From Nonlabens antarcticus (GTDB lineage: Bacteria > Bacteroidota > Bacteroidia > Flavobacteriales > Flavobacteriaceae), in contig NZ_JADFCO010000066.1 of the NCBI RefSeq assembly GCF_015356755.1, positions 558,001-622,000 of the forward strand: 64,000 bases of DNA, written 5' to 3'. Shown piece after piece: positions 25,382 to 34,341 of the stretch (the first letter of the stretch is position 1; every line of letters starts with the position of its first letter). The notes under the pieces were generated by a model. It was not told the DNA's origin. It worked only from the letters and a program-made list of their open reading frames with translations, and searched no databases. The position numbers were made by a program, and so were the translations under genes.

Positions 25382-25401
25382 TTCGCTTTCGCGAAAGCGA
25401 A
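25382..25401. repeat. Genome palindrome copy 6 (perfect 20 bp, intergenic)
   Basis: TTCGCTTTCGCGAAAGCGAA, between the DUF6660-type gene and the heavy-metal pump, about 35 bp before the pump's ATG. Confidence 0.95.
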
Positions 25402-25436
25402 CCCTTATTTTTTTAACTGAATAAATGCCTTGATCC

Positions 25437-28400
25437 ATGATTAATAAAATCATTGATTTTTCAATCAATAATAAATTTATTATTGGGCTACTTACACTCG
25501 CAATGATGGTTGCGGGAATATGGAGTATGACCCAAGTTCCCATAGATGCCGTGCCTGATATTACAAATAATCAAGTACAAGTCATCACACAATCCCCTAA
25601 TCTAGGAACGGAGGATATTGAACAATTTGTTACTTACCCGGTGGAAGTCGCGATGAGTAATTTACCTAATGTTCAAGAAATCCGCTCCGTTTCAAGATTT
25701 GGTTTATCTGTCGTCACTATTGTTTTTGATGATGAGGTCGGTACCTACTTACCACGGCAACTGGTTGCAGAAAAACTAACCGAGGTGCAAGATCAAATTC
25801 CCATGGGATTTGGTGAGCCCTCAATGGGTCCCATTTCTACAGGTTTAGGTGAGATTTATCAATACACTCTGGAGGTAGACGATTCCATGCAAGGAACCTA
25901 CAGTGCGATAGAATTACGTTCCATGCAAGACTGGATCGTGCGCCGTCAAATGGCAATGGTTCCTGGAGTTGTTGAGGTAAATGCCTTCGGTGGTCAACAG
26001 AAACAATATGAGGTTGAGGTTGACCCAGGTGAGTTGCGAGCCATTGGAATTACCATTTCTGATGTATTTTCTGCACTAGAAAATAACAATCAGAACACTG
26101 GTGGTGCTTACATCGAGCGCAATCATCAAGCAAATTTTATACGCGGTGAAGGTCTGGCAAGAACGGTGAGTGATATTGAGAATACCGTGGTGAAAATCAA
26201 TAATGGTGTTCCTATTAAAATTAAGGATGTAGGTTCTGTAAATATAGGTGGTGCCGTACGTTATGGAGCACTGACTAAAGATGGAAAGGGAGAAGCTGTA
26301 GGCGGTATGATTTTGATGCTTAAAGGAGCTAATTCCAACGAGGTAATAAATAACGTGACAAATCGTATTGAGCAAATTCAAAAATCGCTTCCTGATGGAG
26401 TTACTATTGTTCCCTTTCTAGACCGTAGCGAGTTGATTGCTGAAACTACTGGAACCGTTACTGGCAACTTGCTAGAAGGTGGATTGATTGTGATTTTTGT
26501 ACTGGTGCTCTTGCTAGGAAACTGGCGCGGTGGTCTGATTGTAGCATCTACAATCCCATTGTCCTTATTGTTTGCTTTTATTCTAATGTACACGTTTGAC
26601 GTCTGGGCAAACTTGATGAGTTTAGGAGCTATTGACTTCGGGATTATTGTGGATGGCTCGGTGATTATTGTTGAAGCTACTGTTTTTATGATGTATTCCT
26701 ATATCGTAAAGAAGAAAAAAATAAGTGATGAAAAAGCTTTAGCCAGTGCTGCTGGAAACGATGCTAATATTACTAAGCATGATCCAAAGTTAAATGATGA
26801 GGTAGCTGCCAAAGCATCAAAGAAAATGATGAATGCCGCCTTTTTCGGTCAGCTTATCATTTTGATTGTATTCTTGCCTATACTCGCATTAGAAGGTGTT
26901 GAGGGTAAAATGTTCCAGCCTATGGCTTTGACATTTATTTTTGCAATGATAGGAGCAATGATTCTTTGTCTTACTTATGTTCCTATGGTTTCTGCTTTGT
27001 TTTTGCGGGTTCCGAAAAATAATAAGAGATCTTACGGAGACAAATTTGTGCAATGGGTAGAACGAAAATACGAGCCATTACTTGCTAAATCTCTTTCAAA
27101 AGGGAAGGTGATTGTAGGTATTGCAGTAGCTCTATTCCTAGTCGCTATTTTTGCCTTTTCTAGAATGGGAGGTGAATTTATTCCACAGTTAGATGAAGGA
27201 GACATAGCTTTTCATGCCATTTTAAAACCAGGAAGTTCGCTATCAGAAACCATTGAAACTACTACTAGAATTGAGCAAATTGTTAAAGCTGAGTTTCCAG
27301 AAGCAATTACAGTAATTAGTCGCATAGGTGTTGCAGATGTTCCAACGGATCCTATGCCCATGGACATTGCAGATGTATTTGTGATTTTGAAACCTACTGA
27401 TGAATGGACCAGTGCTGATTCAAAGGATGAATTAGTAGATAAATTGAAGGAAGCCGTAAGTATAGTTCCGGGAGTGAATTTTGAATTTACCCAGCCCATA
27501 GAAATGCGATTTAATGAATTGATTACTGGGGTAAGGGAAGATGTAGCGATCAAACTGTTTGGGGAAGACCTTAAAATATTGGCAAGTAAGGCAGAAGAAA
27601 TGGGGAAACTCATTTCTACCATCCCAGGAGTAGGTGATTTGAAAGTGGAAGCTATCGATGGTTTGCCACAGATCACCATTAATTATAACAGAAACAAACT
27701 GGCACAATATGGCTTACAAATTAATGAGCTTAATAGTGTAGTCCAGGCTGCCTTTGCAGGTGGTAAAGCAGGTGTTATTTTTGAGGGAGAGAGGCGTTTT
27801 GACTTGGTCGTGCGACTCAAGGAAGAGAATCGGGCTGGTATTGACGATATTCAAAACTTATTTATCAACCTTCCTTCTGGAGAGCAGATCCCGCTTAGAG
27901 AAGTGGCTTCTATCTCTTACGAACCAGGGCCTATGCAAATAAGTCGGGATAACACAAACCGTAGAACTTATGTGGGAATTAACATAAGGGATCGAGATGT
28001 AAAATCTGTTGTGGAAGATATTCAAGCAAAGCTGGATGCAGAATTTGAATTGCCACCAGGATATTTTATTCGTTATGGTGGTGCTTTTGAAAATCTCGAA
28101 AGAGCTAGCAATCGATTAAAAACAGTCGTTCCCATCGCCTTGCTATTGATTTTTATCCTCATTTATTTTGCGCTCAAATCATTGCCTCAAACCATTATGA
28201 TTTACCTCGCAATCCCTATGGCTACCATAGGTGGAGTTTTTGCATTATGGCTGCGGGATATGCCTTTTAGTATCTCTGCTGGAGTAGGATTTATTGTTCT
28301 TTTTGGAGTTGCAGTATTGAATGGGCTGGTGATGATTAGTGGTTTGAACGAGCTGAAAGAAGAAGGAGTTACTAATTTAAAAGACCGGATTTTCCAAGGT

Positions 28401-29873
28401 ACAAAACGCAGAATACGACCTATTATGCTAACAGCGCTAACGGATATTCTAGGATTCTTACCCATGGCAATCTCAGCATCTGCTGGAGCGGAGGTGCAGC
28501 GACCACTAGCCACAGTTGTTATAGGTGGATTGCTAACCTCCACATTATTGACGCTATTCATTCTCCCTATATTCTATCAATGGGTAGAGAAAAGATCAGA
28601 ACGAAAGATGAAATTGAATCCCAACTATGTTACGGCTATCGCTGGTATTTGTTTACTTTTTGCACTGCCCTATGTAGTTAATGCGCAAACGGGATCTGTG
28701 AAGAATGAGACAACAATCGATCAAGGTATAAATGCTCTAGAAGCCTTTCCTGAAATATCTATAGATAGCTCGGTTTCACTAGCAATGCGCAACTATCCTT
28801 TACTGCAAAGGGGAAGGCTAGAAATTGACCGTCAATATGCTTTGAATAAAAATACAGCTGATCTAGGTACAACCAAGGTTTTTACCGGTGGTGAGGAGAT
28901 TTCTGACGATAGAGGAATATATACGTTGATAGGCATAGGTCAACAAGATATCGATCTGTTTGGGCTAGGTGCTAGAAAAAGATTGCAACAACAAAATGTT
29001 GCACTTGCCATTGCGGCCTATGATTTATCAGAAATCCAGGTCGTTCAAGAAGTTAAAACAGCTTGGTCTAACGCTTTTCAGAGCAAACGAAAGATGAATC
29101 TTTACAGGGAATTGGATTCCACATATGCGCAATTTGCAAAAGCTGTGGAACTAAACCTGGAGGTGGAAGCTATCTCACGTTTGGAGTACGCATCTGCTAA
29201 AAATCAGGCATTGCAAATTGAGAATAAGTACCAGCAAGCGCAAAGTGATTATGCCATCGCCTTGCAAAAACTTAATCTTTGGTTGGGTTCAGAATTATTT
29301 AGGACTGTGCCAAATGATTATGAACCCGATGTAGTTCCTAAGGCTTTGAATGATTTAGTTATTGGACATCCTGAATTGTTGCTTTCGCGAAAGCGAATAG
29401 ATGCAGCTGAAGCAAACTATGATGTTGCAAAAAACAACTTACTGCCTAAATTTAATTTACAAGGAGGAATCCAGAGAGTGAATGGCAGTAGCGGTTTTTA
29501 TAGTTATCAGGCAGGTATTACCATACCGCTACTTTCAGGTCCAGATCGCAGCATGGTAAAAGCTGCGGAAATTGAAAATAAAATAGCAAAATCTGAAGCT
29601 GATTTTAAAGAACGACAAATACAATCTCAATACCTTCAAGCAGTTCAATCTTTTGAAAAATGGCGAGAAACCTGGCGATTCTATAAAACTGAATCCCTGC
29701 CACTCGCCCTTGAACAGCGTCAAGGTGCCCTTCTCGCTTACCGGGAAGGAGCTGTTGATTATTCAGCATTTACACAGTTAATCCGCGATGCGATAACAAC
29801 AGAAATGAATGCGCTGGAAGCACTCGATAATTATTTAAACGCACAATTCCAATTGGAATATTATACACAATAA
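25437..29873 (+). CDS. Heavy-metal RND pump fused to a TolC-like domain (CzcA/CusA-TolC)
   Basis: 1478 residues. Residues 1 to about 1040 are an HME-RND metal pump: the start FSINNKFIIGLLTLAMMVAGIWS, the proton-relay helix DFGIIVDGSVIIVEA (metal-pump D and E instead of the DD of drug pumps), and MLTALTDILGFLPMAIS. A second hydrophobic segment (AGICLLFALPYVVNAQ, about 1060-1078), like a signal peptide with a cleavage site after NAQ, precedes about 400 residues of OEP/TolC repeats (PEISIDSSVSLAMRNYPLLQ... and ERQGALLAYREGAVDYSAF). So pump and duct are one polypeptide, perhaps separated by signal peptidase. It exports divalent or monovalent metals (Zn, Co, Cd, Cu, Ag); the residues do not settle which. 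Palindrome copy 7 lies in the TolC part. Confidence 0.93.
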   Translation: MINKIIDFSINNKFIIGLLTLAMMVAGIWSMTQVPIDAVPDITNNQVQVITQSPNLGTEDIEQFVTYPVEVAMSNLPNVQEIRSVSRFGLSVVTIVFDDEVGTYLPRQLVAEKLTEVQDQIPMGFGEPSMGPISTGLGEIYQYTLEVDDSMQGTYSAIELRSMQDWIVRRQMAMVPGVVEVNAFGGQQKQYEVEVDPGELRAIGITISDVFSALENNNQNTGGAYIERNHQANFIRGEGLARTVSDIENTVVKINNGVPIKIKDVGSVNIGGAVRYGALTKDGKGEAVGGMILMLKGANSNEVINNVTNRIEQIQKSLPDGVTIVPFLDRSELIAETTGTVTGNLLEGGLIVIFVLVLLLGNWRGGLIVASTIPLSLLFAFILMYTFDVWANLMSLGAIDFGIIVDGSVIIVEATVFMMYSYIVKKKKISDEKALASAAGNDANITKHDPKLNDEVAAKASKKMMNAAFFGQLIILIVFLPILALEGVEGKMFQPMALTFIFAMIGAMILCLTYVPMVSALFLRVPKNNKRSYGDKFVQWVERKYEPLLAKSLSKGKVIVGIAVALFLVAIFAFSRMGGEFIPQLDEGDIAFHAILKPGSSLSETIETTTRIEQIVKAEFPEAITVISRIGVADVPTDPMPMDIADVFVILKPTDEWTSADSKDELVDKLKEAVSIVPGVNFEFTQPIEMRFNELITGVREDVAIKLFGEDLKILASKAEEMGKLISTIPGVGDLKVEAIDGLPQITINYNRNKLAQYGLQINELNSVVQAAFAGGKAGVIFEGERRFDLVVRLKEENRAGIDDIQNLFINLPSGEQIPLREVASISYEPGPMQISRDNTNRRTYVGINIRDRDVKSVVEDIQAKLDAEFELPPGYFIRYGGAFENLERASNRLKTVVPIALLLIFILIYFALKSLPQTIMIYLAIPMATIGGVFALWLRDMPFSISAGVGFIVLFGVAVLNGLVMISGLNELKEEGVTNLKDRIFQGTKRRIRPIMLTALTDILGFLPMAISASAGAEVQRPLATVVIGGLLTSTLLTLFILPIFYQWVEKRSERKMKLNPNYVTAIAGICLLFALPYVVNAQTGSVKNETTIDQGINALEAFPEISIDSSVSLAMRNYPLLQRGRLEIDRQYALNKNTADLGTTKVFTGGEEISDDRGIYTLIGIGQQDIDLFGLGARKRLQQQNVALAIAAYDLSEIQVVQEVKTAWSNAFQSKRKMNLYRELDSTYAQFAKAVELNLEVEAISRLEYASAKNQALQIENKYQQAQSDYAIALQKLNLWLGSELFRTVPNDYEPDVVPKALNDLVIGHPELLLSRKRIDAAEANYDVAKNNLLPKFNLQGGIQRVNGSSGFYSYQAGITIPLLSGPDRSMVKAAEIENKIAKSEADFKERQIQSQYLQAVQSFEKWRETWRFYKTESLPLALEQRQGALLAYREGAVDYSAFTQLIRDAITTEMNALEALDNYLNAQFQLEYYTQ
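29381..29394. repeat. Genome palindrome copy 7 (14-bp core, in the TolC-like domain)
   Basis: GCTTTCGCGAAAGC, followed by GAA as in the consensus. It encodes L-S-R-K-R in a helical part of the TolC-like domain. Confidence 0.9.
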
Positions 29874-29875
29874 AA

Positions 29876-31066
29876 ATGAAGAAATTAAATACAGTGAAAT
29901 GGATGTGGCTTATGGCAATCCTTATAGTTACTACAGCCTGCACCGACTCAAAATCAGAGGGGTCAGAGGTATCAGAAGAAAATAATGAAGAATCAACCGG
30001 TGTTACCGTGGTAGAAGCCATGTTAACACAACGACAGTTTGATGCATTGCAAATGAATATTGACACGGTACAAACCCGCAATATAAGTGGGTATGTAGAG
30101 GCTAATGGCCAACTGGAAGTGCCTCCTCAAAATGAGGCTACTATTACCACAGCGGTAGGGGCAAACGTGGTTTCCATTGAAGTCATAGAAGGCGATGCTG
30201 TTAAAAAAGGACAAAGTGTTGCTTACATCTCGCATCCTAATATTATAGAAAGACAAACGGCTTATCTAAATGCATATAGCAACAGTCAACTGCTTAAAAA
30301 ATCCTTTGATAGGCAAAAAACTTTATATGATGCTGGTGTAGGGAGTGGCGCAAATTACCAAAGCGCAGATGCAGAATACACGGCCTCCCTTGCAATGGTA
30401 AATGGTATGGAAGCACAATTATTACAATTGAATATCAACGCAGCTGGAGTGAGAAAAGGAACCATTTATCAACGTGTGGCGCTGCGCAGTCCTATTGAAG
30501 GATTTGTGCAGAAAGTAAATGTTAGAATGGGTCAATATGTGGAGCCGCAGTCAGACTTGATGAATATTGTCAACACGCATCATGTGCATGCAGATCTTAT
30601 GGTTTATGAAAAAGATGTCTATAAAATAAGTGTGGGACAGAAGGTGAATTTTAATATCCAATCCTTGAAAGGAAAAGAATTAACGGCAAAAATCTACTCC
30701 ATCAGCAAGACTTTTGAAGAAGGACCTAAAGCGTTACATGTCCACGCGGAAATCGATAATAAAGAAGGGAATTTGATACCAGGAATGTATATACAAGGCC
30801 GTATTCTGACAGATGAAAATAGGGTAATTGCTTTTCCTGAAGGCGCTATTGCCGTTGATGGTGACAAAGCTTTTGTTTTTAGAGCAGATCCAGAGGGCGA
30901 GGACTGGAGTTTCAAACCTATGGAAGTTACAAGAGGTACTAAGGACGGTGAATGGATCCCAGTAACTTTCCTAGAAGAGTATGAGGACAATGTTCAATTT
31001 GCTATGAATAACGCATACTACTTAATGGCCGAAATGAAGAAGGGTGATGCAGGACATAGCCATTAA
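29876..31066 (+). CDS. Heavy-metal RND periplasmic adaptor lipoprotein (CzcB/CusB-like)
   Basis: 396 residues. The signal ends in a lipobox (ILIVTTAC), so it is a lipoprotein; an acidic linker (EGSEVSEENNEESTG) follows. NEATITTAVGANVVSIEVIEGDAVKKGQSVAYIS and RVALRSPIEGFVQKVNVRMGQYV are the two lipoyl half-motifs, with a long helical hairpin between. The C-terminus is His-tailed (GDAGHSH), which is a plausible metal-binding tail. It starts 2 bases after the pump's stop and is co-transcribed with it and with the Fur-family gene. Confidence 0.92.
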   Translation: MKKLNTVKWMWLMAILIVTTACTDSKSEGSEVSEENNEESTGVTVVEAMLTQRQFDALQMNIDTVQTRNISGYVEANGQLEVPPQNEATITTAVGANVVSIEVIEGDAVKKGQSVAYISHPNIIERQTAYLNAYSNSQLLKKSFDRQKTLYDAGVGSGANYQSADAEYTASLAMVNGMEAQLLQLNINAAGVRKGTIYQRVALRSPIEGFVQKVNVRMGQYVEPQSDLMNIVNTHHVHADLMVYEKDVYKISVGQKVNFNIQSLKGKELTAKIYSISKTFEEGPKALHVHAEIDNKEGNLIPGMYIQGRILTDENRVIAFPEGAIAVDGDKAFVFRADPEGEDWSFKPMEVTRGTKDGEWIPVTFLEEYEDNVQFAMNNAYYLMAEMKKGDAGHSH

Positions 31067-31078
31067 TACGGTTTAAAA

Positions 31079-31504
31079 ATGACTGATATTGAAGAGATCT
31101 TGATGAATCATGATGTTCGTCCCACAGCGATGCGCATTTTGATTTATAAGTATATGGCAAACAAAAATATAGCCGTGACTTTAAGTGATATGGAGACCGC
31201 TTTCGCGAAAGCGGAACGCACCACATTATACCGCACCTTAAAAACATTTGAAGAAAACGGAATTGCACATCAGATAGACGATGGAACAGGAATCGCCAAA
31301 TATGCTTTATGTGAAAATGGATGCAATTGTGAGATAGATCAGGACTTACACTTGCACTTTCATTGCACAAACTGCGATGAGACGATTTGCTTGACAGAGC
31401 ATAAAATCCCACACATAAATCTTCCTACCGGTTATATAGCGGAGGATGTGAACCTTGTGATTACTGGAATATGCAAGAAGTGTACTGGAAAAAATGCACT
31501 ATAG
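31079..31504 (+). CDS. Fur-family transcriptional regulator (Zur/Fur-like)
   Basis: 141 residues. A winged helix (RPTAMRILIYKYMANKNIAVT, AERTTLYRTLKTFEENGIAHQI) is followed by a metal-binding domain with HLHFHCTNCDETICL and CKKC, the two CxxC pairs of the structural zinc, and His-rich HLHFH as the regulatory site. It is 12 bases after the adaptor gene and 211 bp before the P-type ATPase gene. Its placement suggests it controls metal efflux; no operator was identified. The palindrome is inside the recognition-helix region (TAFAKAERTTLYRT), replacing residues of similar length, so it is tolerated in a DNA-binding domain. Confidence 0.92.
   Translation: MTDIEEILMNHDVRPTAMRILIYKYMANKNIAVTLSDMETAFAKAERTTLYRTLKTFEENGIAHQIDDGTGIAKYALCENGCNCEIDQDLHLHFHCTNCDETICLTEHKIPHINLPTGYIAEDVNLVITGICKKCTGKNAL
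31197..31214. repeat. Genome palindrome copy 8 (18 bp, in Fur-family gene)
   Basis: CCGCTTTCGCGAAAGCGG, perfect palindrome, encoding A-F-A-K-A just before the recognition helix. Confidence 0.93.
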
Positions 31505-31715
31505 TTGCATCTATTTTTCGTGTAAATTGGACTACTGACTTAAAAAGCATAGTTCTGTTTTTGTAAATGAGTCAAAAAACCACTTATTTAATTAAGTGAC
31601 AATATGTCCAATAAATAATATTTGAAAGGTATTTAACGACCTGAATAGGACTTAAATATGTCTGCGTTTATTGGCATAAATGAAAATAAGAGAAATTAAC
31701 TTGGATATAAATTAA

Positions 31716-33680
31716 ATGAGCAAGAAGAAGGCAAACCTTAAAGATATAGATCTGGATCAACATGCGGGCGAGCACAGCCACGATGATGGTCACAATCATA
31801 GCAGTCCAGAAAGTACATCGAAATTTAAAACCTACATACCAGCAATTTTCAGTTTTGTGTTGTTGATTGTGGGAATTACTTTAGATTATTTTGACGTTCC
31901 CTTTTTTGATAAATGGGTGAGGATTGTGTGGTATGTAGTGGCTTACGTTCCCGTAGGTTTTCCTGTTTTAACAGAAGGTTGGAACAGCATTAAAAAAGGT
32001 GATTTTTTCACTGAATTTTTATTGATGTCTATTGCAACTTTAGGAGCATTTGCCATAGGTGAATATCCTGAAGGCGTTGCGGTAATGTTATTTTATGCCG
32101 TAGGTGAACTTTTCCAGCAAGCCGCAGTTAATAGGGCAAAAGGTAATATCAAAGCCTTGCTAGATGTACGCCCTAACGAGGCCATCGTCTCTCGAGATGG
32201 TGATTATACATCAGTTAATCCTGAGTCTGTAGAGATAGGAGAAAAAATACAGGTAAGAGTAGGAGAGAAGGTACCGCTGGATGGTATCCTGCTTTCTGAT
32301 AAAGGATCGTTCAATACCGCTGCATTGACAGGTGAAAGTAAACCAGATACCGTGCAAAAAGGAGCAGCAGTTTATGCGGGAAGTATTAACCTTGATGGTG
32401 TTATAGAGATAGAAACTACTAAAGAATTTAAGGACAGTTCCATCGCACGCATTTTAGATATGGTACAAAATGCCACCGCAAGAAAATCTAAAACAGAACT
32501 GTTCATTAGAAAATTTGCACGTATTTATACGCCTATTGTGGTCTTTCTCGCGATAGGACTCACGTTTGTTCCTTATTTATTTGTAGAAGATTACATTTTC
32601 AGCGATTGGTTGTACCGCGCATTAATTTTCTTGGTCATTTCTTGCCCTTGTGCTTTAGTGATATCCATTCCACTGGGGTATTTTGGTGGATTGGGTGCAG
32701 CTTCACGTAATGGCATCCTTTTTAAAGGAGCGTCATTCCTGGATGCGATGACTAAGGTAAATACCGTGGTGATGGATAAAACTGGTACGGTGACAAAAGG
32801 AGTTTTTAAGATAAAGAAGATTGAAAATATTTCCGCTTTCGCGAAAGCGGAATTCATGAAATACATCATGGCCATGGAAGAGCAGTCCACGCATCCCATC
32901 GCGAGAGCCATTATGGAATACAGGACTGAGGGATCAGAGTTCAAGGCTACAGATGTATCTGAAATTGCCGGAAAGGGGTTGAAGGGATCTGTAAATGGAA
33001 AGATTGTACTGGTAGGAAACAAAGCATTGATGACCTCGAATCAAATCACGGTGCCCGCTGAAACCGATTCTATTGTAGAGTCCATCGTTATGGTCGCCAT
33101 TGAGGGTAGTTTTGCTGGTTATGTTACTATCGCAGATGAATTGAAGGAAGACGCGCATGAAGCGATAAAAGCAATACGTGATTCTGGAATTTCTAAAATA
33201 ATCATGCTTTCTGGAGATAAAGATTCCATTACACAGCAAGTAGCTAAAGAATTAGGAATCGATTGGGCAAAAGGAGGATTGTTACCAGAAGATAAACTTA
33301 AGGAAGTTGAAAAATTAAAAGAACAAATAGGAGTTACGGTTGCTTTCATAGGAGATGGCATTAACGATGCTCCGGTTATAGCCACAAGTAATGTGGGGAT
33401 AGCTATGGGTGGTTTAGGAAGTGATGTGACTATTGAGACAGCAGACATTATAATCCAAAACGATCAGCCTTCAAAAATTGCTCAAGCAATCAAAATCGGT
33501 CGTTCTACGAGACGCATCGTATGGCAAAATATAGCATTTGCCTTTGGGGTAAAAATTATTGTTCTAATCCTAGGTGCTGGAGGACTTGCCACCATGTGGG
33601 AAGCTGTATTTGCAGATGTAGGCGTTGCAATGCTAGCCATCTTAAATGCAGTCAGGTTGCAAAAAATGAAATGGGATTAA
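31716..33680 (+). CDS. P1B-type heavy-metal ATPase (ZntA/CadA-like)
   Basis: 654 residues. A His/Asp-rich N-terminus (HAGEHSHDDGHNHSS) replaces the usual CxxC metal-binding domain. Core motifs: TGES in the actuator domain, ISCPCALVIS (CPC, about residues 308-312), DKTGTVTKG (phosphorylated Asp about 354), STHPIARA (HP motif) and GDGINDAPVIA. Membrane helix 8 has ADVGVAMLAILNAVRL, with the Asp of Zn/Cd/Pb pumps. It expels Zn2+, Cd2+ or Pb2+ from the cytoplasm and pairs with the RND system that clears the periplasm. Palindrome copy 9 encodes SAFAKAE in the nucleotide-binding domain. Confidence 0.94.
   Translation: MSKKKANLKDIDLDQHAGEHSHDDGHNHSSPESTSKFKTYIPAIFSFVLLIVGITLDYFDVPFFDKWVRIVWYVVAYVPVGFPVLTEGWNSIKKGDFFTEFLLMSIATLGAFAIGEYPEGVAVMLFYAVGELFQQAAVNRAKGNIKALLDVRPNEAIVSRDGDYTSVNPESVEIGEKIQVRVGEKVPLDGILLSDKGSFNTAALTGESKPDTVQKGAAVYAGSINLDGVIEIETTKEFKDSSIARILDMVQNATARKSKTELFIRKFARIYTPIVVFLAIGLTFVPYLFVEDYIFSDWLYRALIFLVISCPCALVISIPLGYFGGLGAASRNGILFKGASFLDAMTKVNTVVMDKTGTVTKGVFKIKKIENISAFAKAEFMKYIMAMEEQSTHPIARAIMEYRTEGSEFKATDVSEIAGKGLKGSVNGKIVLVGNKALMTSNQITVPAETDSIVESIVMVAIEGSFAGYVTIADELKEDAHEAIKAIRDSGISKIIMLSGDKDSITQQVAKELGIDWAKGGLLPEDKLKEVEKLKEQIGVTVAFIGDGINDAPVIATSNVGIAMGGLGSDVTIETADIIIQNDQPSKIAQAIKIGRSTRRIVWQNIAFAFGVKIIVLILGAGGLATMWEAVFADVGVAMLAILNAVRLQKMKWD
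32831..32852. repeat. Genome palindrome copy 9 (22 bp, in metal ATPase gene)
   Basis: A perfect 22-bp palindrome TTCCGC-TTTCGCGAAA-GCGGAA, encoding S-A-F-A-K-A-E between the phosphorylation and HP motifs. Confidence 0.93.
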
Positions 33681-33701
33681 TTTAATGAACTACATTCTAG
33701 A

Positions 33702-33744
33702 AGGTTGAATTAAAGCAATTGAAAAAAACTTAAAAATTCAACCT
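33702..33744 (+). repeat. Inverted repeat with 23-nt loop after the metal ATPase gene
   Basis: AGGTTGAATT (33702-33711) and AATTCAACCT (33735-33744) are exact reverse complements, flanked by CTAG on both sides. It lies 21 bp past the stop codon; there is no T-tract, so it may be an mRNA-end hairpin or an operator rather than a standard terminator. Confidence 0.55.
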
Positions 33745-33961
33745 GCAAACTAGGCCTAACTTTTTGTTTCATTTTACAATAAAAATTATTTACAGTAAAG
33801 AATCGATTACAGGACTGAAGCTAATTGCGTTTGAATTGTTTGATCTCTTCTGTCCTTAGCATAATTCGTTTTCTAGCAACTCTTCCAGAATAGATCAATT
33901 CTCAAAAACAAATGTGAGATTTTGTTTGAAACAATATTGAAATGGATGGGAAATGGAAACT

Positions 33962-34339
33962 TTAGGGAATCATCTCGATGGCTGTTTCAATTTTAGAAAT
34001 CAGATCATTAATTTCAAATGGTTTATCTAGAAAAAAGTCTGCACCTGCATTTGTAGTTTCAGTTCTAGCCTCCGGGTGCGCTGACATCATGATGATAGGG
34101 ATTTCTTTATAAGCATCGTCGCTTTTCAAAGTTCGGCACGCATCACAGCCGTTAGCGCCGGACAATAGCATATCCATTAAAATTATATCTGGTGCTATTG
34201 ACGCGACATGGTCAACAAAGTCATTGAGATTTTTAAGTTTGGCAGATTCCCAGCCTTGTATTTCAAACATCAGTTCGAGCATTTCAAGAATATTTTCTGA
34301 ATCCTCAACGATTAATATTTTAGGTACTTTATTCTTCAT
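33962..34339 (-). CDS. Single-domain response regulator (CheY-like)
   Basis: 125 residues forming only a receiver domain: KILIVEDSENIL (acidic pair), IILMDMLLSG (phospho-acceptor Asp), IIMMSAHPEA (Thr/Ser position) and FLDKPFEIND (Lys). There is no output domain. It is 2 bases downstream of a PAS sensor kinase gene in the same operon and is its likely phosphorylation partner, working by protein-protein contact. Confidence 0.93.
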   Translation of the reverse strand: MKNKVPKILIVEDSENILEMLELMFEIQGWESAKLKNLNDFVDHVASIAPDIILMDMLLSGANGCDACRTLKSDDAYKEIPIIMMSAHPEARTETTNAGADFFLDKPFEINDLISKIETAIEMIP

Positions 34340-34341
34340 GT

